Source: JAHFUA01 sp963733935
GTDB lineage: Bacteria; Acidobacteriota; Terriglobia; Terriglobales; Acidobacteriaceae
Direction of reading: 5' to 3'
NCBI GenBank assembly: GCA_963733935.1
Contig: CAVTEQ010000008.1
Location: 176,746 to 240,745 of the forward strand
Length of the DNA: 64,000 nt
Shown here: piece after piece, positions 9,203 through 16,728 of the stretch
Layout of the letters: each line of letters begins with the position of its first letter
How positions within the stretch are numbered: position 1 is the stretch's first letter
Position numbers and translations under genes: made by a program
The notes under the pieces: generated by a model
The model's input: only the letters and a program-made list of their open reading frames with translations
Databases searched by the model: none
What the model was told of the DNA's origin: nothing

Positions 9203-9982
9203 ATGAAGATTGTGGTTTTGTGCGGAGGTTTGGGCACGCGCTTGAAGGAGGAGACCGAGTTCCGTCCCAAGCCGTTGGTCGAGATCGGTGGCCGGCCGAT
9301 CCTGTGGCACATCATGAAGCTCTATGCGCACCACGGGTTCCGGGATTTCGTGCTCTGCCTCGGCTATCGCGGCAACATGATCAAGGATTATTTCCTGAAC
9401 TATGAGGCCATGAACAATGACTTCACGGTCTGCCTGGGCCATAAGTCGGGAATTCACTACCACGGCTCCCACCTGGAACAGGATTTTCGCGTGACTCTGG
9501 CGGACACCGGCCTGCAGTCCATGACCGGTGGGCGCGTCAAGCGAATCCAGAAGTATGTCTGCGGCACTCGCTTCATGCTGACCTACGGCGACGGCCTCAG
9601 CGATCTTGAGATCAGCAAGCTGGTCGAATTCCACGAGAGTCACGGGCGCTTAGCGACCGTCACGGTAGTCCATCCGCTCAGCCGTTTCGGAGCCGTCCAA
9701 CTGGGCTCCGGTCAGCAGGTGTCGAAGTTCACGGAAAAACCTCGGGTAGACGGCTGGGCGAGTGCCGGATTCTTCGTCTTCGAGCCTGGCGTCTTTGACT
9801 ACCTGCAGGGAGGAGACGAGTGCACGCTGGAGCGTGAGCCATTAGAGAGGCTGGCGGCCGATGGAGAGCTGATGGCTTATCAGCACGACGGATTCTTCGG
9901 ATTCATGGATACCTACCGCGATTTTGAGCACTTGAACCAACTCTGGGCGAGCGACCAAGCGCCCTGGAAGGTGTGGGAGTGA
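9203..9982 (+). CDS. rfbF: Glucose-1-phosphate cytidylyltransferase
   Basis: The 259-residue nucleotidyltransferase starts MKIVVLCGGLGTRL, with the GGxGTRL nucleotide-binding loop, then EFRPKPLVEIGGRPILWHIM and LTYGDGLSD (metal site). Its family makes CDP-glucose from CTP and glucose-1-phosphate, the entry step to CDP-3,6-dideoxyhexoses. Length and motif spacing match RfbF/DdhA. It is the first gene of a tight plus-strand operon, and its stop overlaps the next ATG (TGATG at 9980-9984). The neighbours rfbG and rfbH support the assignment strongly. Confidence 0.93.
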   Translation: MKIVVLCGGLGTRLKEETEFRPKPLVEIGGRPILWHIMKLYAHHGFRDFVLCLGYRGNMIKDYFLNYEAMNNDFTVCLGHKSGIHYHGSHLEQDFRVTLADTGLQSMTGGRVKRIQKYVCGTRFMLTYGDGLSDLEISKLVEFHESHGRLATVTVVHPLSRFGAVQLGSGQQVSKFTEKPRVDGWASAGFFVFEPGVFDYLQGGDECTLEREPLERLAADGELMAYQHDGFFGFMDTYRDFEHLNQLWASDQAPWKVWE

Positions 9983-10989
9983 TGGCAGAGTTCTGGCAGG
10001 ACCGTCCCACGTTGGTGACGGGCGCGACCGGGCTGCTGGGCGGATGGATCACGCGTGCGTTGGTGGCAGCCGGCGCGGACGTAGTTTGCCTGATTCGTGA
10101 TTGGGTGCCGCAGTGCGAGCTTGTCCGCACTCGCACCGTCAGCCAGGTCAAGGTGGTGCGCGGCGATATCTGCGATCGCGCGCTGCTGGAACGAGTGCTG
10201 GGTGAATACGAAGTGGAAGCCGTGTTTCACCTGGCAGCGCAGACCATTGTCAGCATCGCCAATCGCAATCCCATCTCCACCTTTGAAAGCAATATTCAGG
10301 GTACGTGGAATCTGCTCGAAGCCTGCCGCCGTTCATCGAAGGTGCAGAGCATCGTGCTGGCCTCTTCCGATAAAGCATACGGAGACCAGGAAGTGCTGCC
10401 CTACACGGAAGAAATGCCGTTGCAGGGGTCGCATCCCTATGACGTCAGCAAATCCTGCGCGGACCTCATCGCGCAAACCTACGCGAACACCTACTCGTCG
10501 CCGGTGGCCATCACCCGCTGCGGAAACTTCTACGGCGGCGGGGACCTCAACTGGAACCGCATCGTGCCCGGCACGATTCGGTCCGCGCTTCGCGGGCAGC
10601 GTCCGGTGATTCGTTCCGACGGAAATTACATCCGCGACTACTTCTACGTGGAAGACGGCGTCACGGCTTATCTGCAGGTTGCTGAGAGAGTGTTCAGCGA
10701 TCCGGCACTTCGGGGAATGGCATTCAATTTCTCGAACGAGCTCCAAATCACAGTTTTGCAACTGGTGGAGAGAATCCTGCGCTTGATGGATTCCGATCTC
10801 CAGCCCGAAGTTCAGAACCAGGTCTTCCACGAAATCCGCCATCAATATCTGAGCGCCGAGCACGCACGCAGGGTGCTCGGGTGGTCGCCGCGATTCACCC
10901 TGGACGAAGGCCTTGAGCGCACCATCGATTGGTACAAGCAATTTATTGGCATACACGCGGCGATTGCCACGTCGGCGGGGGTTCGGTGA
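9982..10989 (+). CDS. rfbG: CDP-glucose 4,6-dehydratase
   Basis: This extended short-chain dehydrogenase of about 335 residues has the NAD-binding motif VTGATGLLGGWI near residue 15, an ASSDKAYGD segment and the catalytic YDVSK (Tyr-x-x-x-Lys). It converts CDP-glucose to CDP-4-keto-6-deoxyglucose. The ATG at 9982 is chosen because it overlaps the rfbF stop. Its own stop overlaps the GTG of rfbH (GGTGAG). The DWVPQCELVRTR region typical of RfbG separates it from UDP- or dTDP-specific dehydratases. Confidence 0.92.
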   Translation: MAEFWQDRPTLVTGATGLLGGWITRALVAAGADVVCLIRDWVPQCELVRTRTVSQVKVVRGDICDRALLERVLGEYEVEAVFHLAAQTIVSIANRNPISTFESNIQGTWNLLEACRRSSKVQSIVLASSDKAYGDQEVLPYTEEMPLQGSHPYDVSKSCADLIAQTYANTYSSPVAITRCGNFYGGGDLNWNRIVPGTIRSALRGQRPVIRSDGNYIRDYFYVEDGVTAYLQVAERVFSDPALRGMAFNFSNELQITVLQLVERILRLMDSDLQPEVQNQVFHEIRHQYLSAEHARRVLGWSPRFTLDEGLERTIDWYKQFIGIHAAIATSAGVR

Positions 10990-12317
10990 GCGGGAAGGCA
11001 GATCAGTTGCGCGCGCGCATTCGCGATCTGGTGGGCGAGTATTACCAAGAAGCCTTCGCGCCACAACCATTCGTCGCGGGCGCCACGCCCGTGCCCGTTT
11101 CCGGCCGCCAGTTCGACGCCGAAGAAATCCAGTACCTTACGGACTCGGCGCTTGATTTCTGGCTCACCACCGGACGGTTCGCCGAAGAATTCGAAAAGCA
11201 GTTCGCAGCGTATCTGGGCGTGCGGGATGCGGTGCTGGTGAACTCCGGTTCGTCGGCCAACTTGCTCGCCGTATCCGCGCTCACTTCGCCCAAGCTCGGT
11301 GACCGCCGCCTGCGGCCCGGGGATGAAGTCATCACCGTGGCGGCGGGTTTCCCGACGACAGTGAACCCGATCGTCCAGAACAATCTCGTGCCGGTTTTTC
11401 TCGACGTCGACATTCCTACCTACAACATCGACGTTACGCAGCTCGAAGCCGCAGTCTCAGACCGGACGCGGGCTGTGATGATCGCCCACACGCTCGGCAA
11501 TCCTTTCAATGTTGACGCGGTCTGCGAGTTTGCCCGGAAGCACAATCTGTGGCTCATCGAGGATTGCTGTGACGCCCTGGGATCGACCTACGGCGACAAG
11601 AAGGTTGGCACCTTCGGTGACTTGGCGACCTTCAGCTTCTACCCCGCGCACCACATCACGATGGGTGAAGGCGGCTGCGTGGTCACGAACCAACCGCTGC
11701 TGAAGACGTTGGTGGAGTCATTCCGCGACTGGGGCCGCGATTGCTGGTGCGTGCCGGGAGTGGCCAATACCTGCGGCAAAAGGTTTGATTGGCAATTAGG
11801 TGAATTGCCGCACGGCTACGACCACAAGTACACCTACTCGCATCTCGGCTACAACCTGAAAGCCACGGACATGCAGGCCGCGGTCGGGGTCGCCCAACTA
11901 AGAAAACTGCCCGGCTTTATTGAGACCCGCAGGCGCAACTTCGCCGCGCTGAAGCACGGGTTGCAGGACTTCGAGGAGCATCTCGTATTGCCGCAGGCCA
12001 CGGAAGGATCCAACCCGAGCTGGTTTGGATTTCCAATTCTCGTGCGGCCGGAGGCGCCTTTTTCCCGGGCGGAGTTAGTGCAGCATCTCGAGGAAAAGAA
12101 GATCGCAACCCGCATGTTGTTTGCCGGCAACCTCGTCCGACAGCCGGTTTATCGCGACATTCCGCATCGGGTCGTCGGCAATCTGGAAAACAGCGATCGG
12201 GTGATGAACCAGCTTTTCTGGATCGGAGTCTATCCGGGAATTACGCACGCCATGCAGGAGTATGTGGTGGAAATTTTTGAGCAATTCACACACAGGGAGA
12301 GTCTGAGCCATGTTTGA
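10986..12317 (+). CDS. rfbH: CDP-4-keto-6-deoxyglucose 3-dehydrase (E1 component)
   Basis: This PMP- and iron-sulfur-dependent enzyme removes the C3 hydroxyl in 3,6-dideoxyhexose synthesis. It has the DegT/DnrJ aminotransferase fold, but the PLP lysine is replaced by His in YPAHHITMGEGG, the hallmark of E1. The cysteines of its [2Fe-2S] cluster are visible as CWC-x7-C in DCWCVPGVANTC. Length is 443 residues from the GTG at 10986, which overlaps the rfbG stop. A reductase partner (E3) is not seen in the window. The product should be CDP-4-keto-3,6-dideoxyglucose. Confidence 0.92.
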   Translation: MSGKADQLRARIRDLVGEYYQEAFAPQPFVAGATPVPVSGRQFDAEEIQYLTDSALDFWLTTGRFAEEFEKQFAAYLGVRDAVLVNSGSSANLLAVSALTSPKLGDRRLRPGDEVITVAAGFPTTVNPIVQNNLVPVFLDVDIPTYNIDVTQLEAAVSDRTRAVMIAHTLGNPFNVDAVCEFARKHNLWLIEDCCDALGSTYGDKKVGTFGDLATFSFYPAHHITMGEGGCVVTNQPLLKTLVESFRDWGRDCWCVPGVANTCGKRFDWQLGELPHGYDHKYTYSHLGYNLKATDMQAAVGVAQLRKLPGFIETRRRNFAALKHGLQDFEEHLVLPQATEGSNPSWFGFPILVRPEAPFSRAELVQHLEEKKIATRMLFAGNLVRQPVYRDIPHRVVGNLENSDRVMNQLFWIGVYPGITHAMQEYVVEIFEQFTHRESLSHV

Positions 12318-13227
12318 TGGGGACGAGCAGAACTCAGGTCAGGTGGGCGAAGTAAGGCTGGGCAAGAAAGCACTGGGGGACGGGCATCCTTGTTACATCG
12401 TGGCCGAGATTGGGATCAACCATAACGGCGATCTCGATCTTGCCAAGCGGCTCATCAGCGTCGCGGTGGGCGCGGGTTGCGACGCGGTCAAGTTCCAAAA
12501 GCGGACGGTCGATATCGTCTACACGGCCGAGGAATTGTCCAAGCCGCGAGAGAGTCCTTTTGGCGCCACCAACGGCGATTTGAAGCGCGGGCTGGAATTT
12601 AATCTCGAAGACTACCAGGAGATCGATCGCTATTGCCGCGAGGTCAAGATGCCCTGGTTCGCCTCCTGTTGGGACGAACTCTCGGTCGACGTCATCAACC
12701 GCTTCGATGTGCCCTGCTTCAAGGTCGCCTCGGCATCTTTGACGGACGACAACCTGCTCCGCCACACGCGCGCCACCGGCCGGCCCATCATCCTTTCGAC
12801 CGGAATGAGCACGATGCGGCAGATCGACCGGGCCGTGGAGATCTTGGGCACGGAGAACCTGATCCTTCTGCATGCGTGCAGCGCGTATCCGGCCTATTAC
12901 GAGGAACTCAATCTCCGGGTCATCCCGCTGCTGCGCGAGCGCTACCGGGTGCCGGTTGGATATTCGGGGCACGAAACCGGTCTGCCGTCCAGCATTGCGG
13001 CGGCTGCGATTGGAGCTTGCATGATCGAGCGTCACATTACCCTCGACCGCTCCATGTGGGGCTCCGACCACGCCGCTTCACTCGAGCCCAATGGCGTCAA
13101 CAAACTTGTCGGCTATGTTCGGTTGGTGGAAAAGTCGATGGGCGACGGAGTAAAGCGCGTTCTGGAACGCGAGCAACCGGTAATCAAGAAACTGCGGCGG
13201 GTAGGAGCGGGAGTTGGGGCGGATTAA
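12310..13227 (+). CDS. NeuB-family (sialic/pseudaminic/legionaminic-type) synthase without SAF domain
   Basis: This TIM-barrel synthase condenses phosphoenolpyruvate with an aldose to give a nonulosonate-type acid. Motifs: CYIVAEIGINHNGDLDLAK, DAVKFQKR, FKVASASLTDDNLL, ILSTGMSTM, HACSAYPAYYEELNLRVI, VGYSGHETG, ERHITLDRSMWGSDHAASLEP. At 305 residues it ends soon after the barrel and lacks the C-terminal antifreeze-like SAF lid of NeuB and PseI. The ATG overlaps the rfbH stop by eight bases, and the next gene overlaps its end. The acceptor sugar is unknown. Confidence 0.8.
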   Translation: MFDGDEQNSGQVGEVRLGKKALGDGHPCYIVAEIGINHNGDLDLAKRLISVAVGAGCDAVKFQKRTVDIVYTAEELSKPRESPFGATNGDLKRGLEFNLEDYQEIDRYCREVKMPWFASCWDELSVDVINRFDVPCFKVASASLTDDNLLRHTRATGRPIILSTGMSTMRQIDRAVEILGTENLILLHACSAYPAYYEELNLRVIPLLRERYRVPVGYSGHETGLPSSIAAAAIGACMIERHITLDRSMWGSDHAASLEPNGVNKLVGYVRLVEKSMGDGVKRVLEREQPVIKKLRRVGAGVGAD

Positions 13228-13702
13228 GGCACTGGCGCTCGATGTAGACGGCGTGCTCACCGACGGCAGCGTGTGGTGGGGCCCAAACGGCGAGGAATGG
13301 AAGCGATTCCACTTCGCCGACATCATGGGCCTCTCACTGGCGCGGCGGGCGGGCCTGGTCGTGGCTCTGATCTCGGGCGAGGACAGCCCATTGATCGATC
13401 GGCTGGCCACCAAGATGCGGATTAGCGACGTGGACAAGAACTGCAAGGACAAGGGATCGGCCCTGCGTGCGCTGGCCGAGCGCCACGGCTTATCGCTGGA
13501 CGAAGTTTGTTTTATCGGCGATGACGTCAACGATCTTTCGGCGCTGACGATTGCCGGGCTTAGCGCGTGCCCCGCGGATGCCCGCGACCTCATTCGCGGA
13601 CAGTGCCAGGTTATAACCCGGCTCAGCGGCGGCAACGGAGCGGTGCGCGAAGTCGTGGACATGCTGCTGGCAAGCGCCGCTGACAATGGAGCACGGGGCT
13701 AA
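13214..13702 (+). CDS. KdsC/YrbI-type HAD phosphatase
   Basis: This 162-residue HAD phosphatase of the cap-less KdsC class has motif I LALDVDGVLTDG (catalytic Asp pair), a motif II-type LISGEDS, and motif III/IV FIGDDVNDLSAL. It would dephosphorylate the phosphorylated 2-keto-3-deoxy acid made by the adjacent NeuB-like enzyme. The TTG start at 13214 overlaps the preceding gene by 14 bases, and the N terminus MGRIKALALDVDG fits the family with no spare residues. Pairing with a NeuB homologue is typical of nonulosonate and Kdo-like pathways. Confidence 0.85.
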   Translation: MGRIKALALDVDGVLTDGSVWWGPNGEEWKRFHFADIMGLSLARRAGLVVALISGEDSPLIDRLATKMRISDVDKNCKDKGSALRALAERHGLSLDEVCFIGDDVNDLSALTIAGLSACPADARDLIRGQCQVITRLSGGNGAVREVVDMLLASAADNGARG

Positions 13703-13708
13703 TACGGC

Positions 13709-15529
13709 ATGCGACTCGCGGACTACGTTGTGCGCTTCATCGCTGCCGAGGGTGTAAAGCATGTGTTCCTGCTGACCGGCGGCGGCGCCATGCATCTGAA
13801 CGATGCGCTGGCCCGCTGCGATGATCTGACTTACATCTGCAACCAGCACGAGCAGGCCTCTGCCATCGCGGCGGAGAATTACTCCAAAGCAACCGGGAAT
13901 CTGGGCGTGGCCATGGTGACCACCGGCCCCGGCGGCACCAACGCCATTACCGGCGTTGCGGGCGCATGGCTCGATTCCACGCCCATGCTGTTTGTCTCCG
14001 GGCAGGTGAAGCGCCCCGATCGCATGTACGCCGCCGACGGCACGCCGCTCGGCGTCCGCCAGCGCGGCATCCAGGAAGTGGACATCGTTTCGCTGGTTCG
14101 CCCCATCACCAAGTACGCCGTCACCATCACCGACCCGCAGACCATCCGATATCACCTGGAGAAAGCGGTGCACATTGCTCGTTCGGGGCGTCCCGGGCCG
14201 GTGTGGATCGATATCCCCATCGACGTGCAGGCGAGTCCCATTGACGAGCATGCTTTGCAAGGCTTCGACGCTGGCGCCCTGCTGCCAGCGGCGGATGACC
14301 AAGGCCTCGCGCAGCAGGTTGGGGACGTGATAGCGCGGATGAATCAGGCGGAGCGTCCGCTGCTGCTGGTGGGTAATGGTGTGCGACTCGCGCATGCGGC
14401 ACCGGAGTTTGATGAACTCGTGCGCTTGCTCAATATCCCGGTGGAGACCACCTGGGTAGCCATGGACCTGATGTCCCATGATGATCCTCTCTATGCCGGG
14501 CGCCCAGGGACCGTGGCCGCGCGGGGAGCAAACTTCGCGCTACAGAACTGCGACTTCCTGCTGGTCATTGGCGCCCGCATGGATTTTCCCGTCATCGGCT
14601 ATACCCCCAAAGACATGGCGCGCGGCGCGTACAAGGTGATGGTGGACGTCGATTCGGCGGAAACCAACAAGCTGCGCGACACCCTCAACCTGCGGATTTG
14701 GGCCGATGCCAAGGCGTTCATGCGGGAAATGCTTCGCCAGCGCCAGGACTTTGCCCCGGCGAAAAACCGCGCCTGCTGGAATCGGCGCTGTCATGATTGG
14801 AAGACGCGCTATCCGGTGGTGCAGCCGGAGCATCGCGCGCCAACCGGCCGGGTCAGCATCTTCCACCTCGCCGAAGTTATCGCGGAGGAAGTAGACGCAG
14901 CCGACAAGATCGTTTCCGGCAGCTCCGGAAGCGGCATCGAGATTTTTCTATTTGCCTACCCGGCAAGAAAAGGGCAGCGCGTATTTCACACCGCAGGGCT
15001 GGGGGCCATGGGATATGGCATCCCCGCCGCTATCGGCGTGTGCCTGGCAAGCGGAGGCCAGCGCACCATCTGCGTGGATGGCGACGGTGGTTTCCAGCTC
15101 AACATACAGGAACTGGCAACGGTCGCCTACCATAAGCTCCCGATCAAGTTTTTCGTGCTGAACAACGACGGCTACGCTTCCATCCGCGCGTCACAGACCA
15201 ACTTCTTCGGCCAACCGAATATCGGCTGTGATAGCCGGACTGGGATCGCGATTCCCGACCTCCGCAAACTCGCGCGCGCCTATGGGCTGGATACCGCCGT
15301 GATCCGCGATCAGTCGGAGTTGCGAAGCCAGATCCGCCGCGTTCTGCGGGCCGAAGGGCCGGTGGTTTGTGATGTACAAGTCATCCCGGACGAGGTGCGC
15401 GCCCCGCGCGTCACCTCGGTACAGCGGCCGGACGGATCGTTTGTTTCCAAACCGCTCGAAGACCTGTGGCCGTTCCTGGACCGCGAAGAATTTGTCTCGA
15501 ACATGATCGTTCCGCCCAAGGACGAGTAA
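13709..15529 (+). CDS. Thiamine-diphosphate-dependent enzyme (acetolactate synthase-like)
   Basis: The 606-residue protein has all three ThDP-family domains. The Pyr domain carries the catalytic Glu in CNQHEQASAIAAENY (about residue 48) and MVTTGPGGTNAITGVAGAWLDSTPM. A central domain follows, and the PP domain has the cofactor motif GDGGFQLNIQELATVAYHKLPIKFFVLNN. Acetolactate synthase itself seems unlikely because the gene sits inside a CDP-deoxysugar operon. In CDP-yersiniose synthesis a ThDP enzyme (YerE) adds an acetyl unit to the 4-keto-3,6-dideoxy sugar made by RfbFGH homologues. A similar branching reaction is inferred here. No small regulatory subunit is nearby. Confidence 0.75.
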   Translation: MRLADYVVRFIAAEGVKHVFLLTGGGAMHLNDALARCDDLTYICNQHEQASAIAAENYSKATGNLGVAMVTTGPGGTNAITGVAGAWLDSTPMLFVSGQVKRPDRMYAADGTPLGVRQRGIQEVDIVSLVRPITKYAVTITDPQTIRYHLEKAVHIARSGRPGPVWIDIPIDVQASPIDEHALQGFDAGALLPAADDQGLAQQVGDVIARMNQAERPLLLVGNGVRLAHAAPEFDELVRLLNIPVETTWVAMDLMSHDDPLYAGRPGTVAARGANFALQNCDFLLVIGARMDFPVIGYTPKDMARGAYKVMVDVDSAETNKLRDTLNLRIWADAKAFMREMLRQRQDFAPAKNRACWNRRCHDWKTRYPVVQPEHRAPTGRVSIFHLAEVIAEEVDAADKIVSGSSGSGIEIFLFAYPARKGQRVFHTAGLGAMGYGIPAAIGVCLASGGQRTICVDGDGGFQLNIQELATVAYHKLPIKFFVLNNDGYASIRASQTNFFGQPNIGCDSRTGIAIPDLRKLARAYGLDTAVIRDQSELRSQIRRVLRAEGPVVCDVQVIPDEVRAPRVTSVQRPDGSFVSKPLEDLWPFLDREEFVSNMIVPPKDE

Positions 15530-16728
15530 TGCCGGTGAACCTCTACCAGGACGAACTCGAATCGCTGTTGCACGAGGACATGAGCTCTGTCCTGAGCCGC
15601 GAGCGCGATGCGTTCGATGAGATGCTCGCCGCTGTCGGGAATCGGGTCGTTCTCTTCGGGGCAGGGAACCTGGGGTGCAAGGCGCTCGGCTGTTTGCGCA
15701 GCATTGGCATTGAGCCGCTGGCATTTGCTGACAGCGACCCTTCTCGTTGGGGCACCAAGGCTAGTGATGTTCCCGTCTTGTCGCCGCAGACCAGCGCCGA
15801 CGACTTTGGACGCTCAGCACTATTTGTTGTAACGATTTGGCGCCATGGTCATACTTTTCGGGAAACGCGCCGGCAGCTTGAGACGTTGGGTTGCGTCAAT
15901 GTTGTCCCGTCAGCAGCTCTAAGGTGGAAATTCTCGCGTGATCTTCTTCCCGATTTCTGTCAGGACCTGCCTCACAAGGTGTACAGCGAGACAGAAGCGG
16001 TGATCGAAGCGTCAGATCTCTGGTCAGACGATCTTTCCCGCCGGCAGTACCTCGACCAAGTCAGGTGGCGGACCGTTGGTGACTACGACAACTTGAACCT
16101 CTCCGTAATCAAAGAAGCCTATTTTCTGGATAACCTGTTTTCTCTCTCTTCCGAGGAGGTGTTCATCGACTGTGGAGCTTATGACGGTGACACTTCACGA
16201 ACGCTAATCCAAAGGCAAAATGGTAGTGTTGGCAACATTGTCGCGATTGAACCTGATCCAGCCAACTTCCGTCGGCTCAGTTCATGGATGACTGAGCTTG
16301 ACTCCCAGCTAGCGAACAAAATTGAGGCGTTCAACGTCGCGATCGGAGCGGAGCGGGGAATCACCAGGTTCAATGCAACCGGAATGGCAGATGCATCAAT
16401 CGTTGCTTCCGGGTCATTAAGCGTCCAGTGCAGTCCGCTCGATGAGCTCCTTCTAAGCTACGCGCCAACTTTCATCAAAATGGACATCGAGGGCGCGGAG
16501 CCCGAGGCCCTAAGGGGCGCCTCGCAACTTATCAAACGCTACCGGCCTATTCTCGCGGTTTGCGTCTACCACAAGCAGAACCACCTCTGGCGCGTGCCGC
16601 TCCTGATTCAGTCTCTCTCGTCTGATTATGAGTTTTTCTTGCGATCGCACGAAGTCGAAGGTTGGGAATCGGTTTGTTATGCAGTGCCACCGGAACGCCT
16701 GGTCCGGTCGAAAGGAGCCGTTGCCTGA
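15529..16728 (+). CDS. FkbM-family methyltransferase with N-terminal Rossmann-like domain
   Basis: The start is ATG at 15529, overlapping the previous stop (TAATG). The first 150 residues hold a nucleotide-binding-like segment VVLFGAGNLGCKALGCLRSIG followed by FADSDPSRWG. The second half is an FkbM SAM-dependent O-methyltransferase: EEVFIDCGAYDGDTSR (SAM loop), IVAIEPDPANF, and FIKMDIEGAEPEAL near the C terminus. It probably methylates a sugar hydroxyl of the glycan made by this operon. It is clearly related to the C-terminal half of the next gene. Confidence 0.8.
   Translation: MPVNLYQDELESLLHEDMSSVLSRERDAFDEMLAAVGNRVVLFGAGNLGCKALGCLRSIGIEPLAFADSDPSRWGTKASDVPVLSPQTSADDFGRSALFVVTIWRHGHTFRETRRQLETLGCVNVVPSAALRWKFSRDLLPDFCQDLPHKVYSETEAVIEASDLWSDDLSRRQYLDQVRWRTVGDYDNLNLSVIKEAYFLDNLFSLSSEEVFIDCGAYDGDTSRTLIQRQNGSVGNIVAIEPDPANFRRLSSWMTELDSQLANKIEAFNVAIGAERGITRFNATGMADASIVASGSLSVQCSPLDELLLSYAPTFIKMDIEGAEPEALRGASQLIKRYRPILAVCVYHKQNHLWRVPLLIQSLSSDYEFFLRSHEVEGWESVCYAVPPERLVRSKGAVA

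Noticed and set aside
13490..14479. Minus-strand open frame of 329 residues opposite the ThDP enzyme
   Set aside because: It is a shadow frame created by high GC content. The plus-strand gene has all ThDP motifs.
13709..15529. Acetolactate synthase for branched-chain amino acids
   Set aside because: No small subunit or ilv gene is nearby, and the gene is embedded by tight spacing in the sugar operon.
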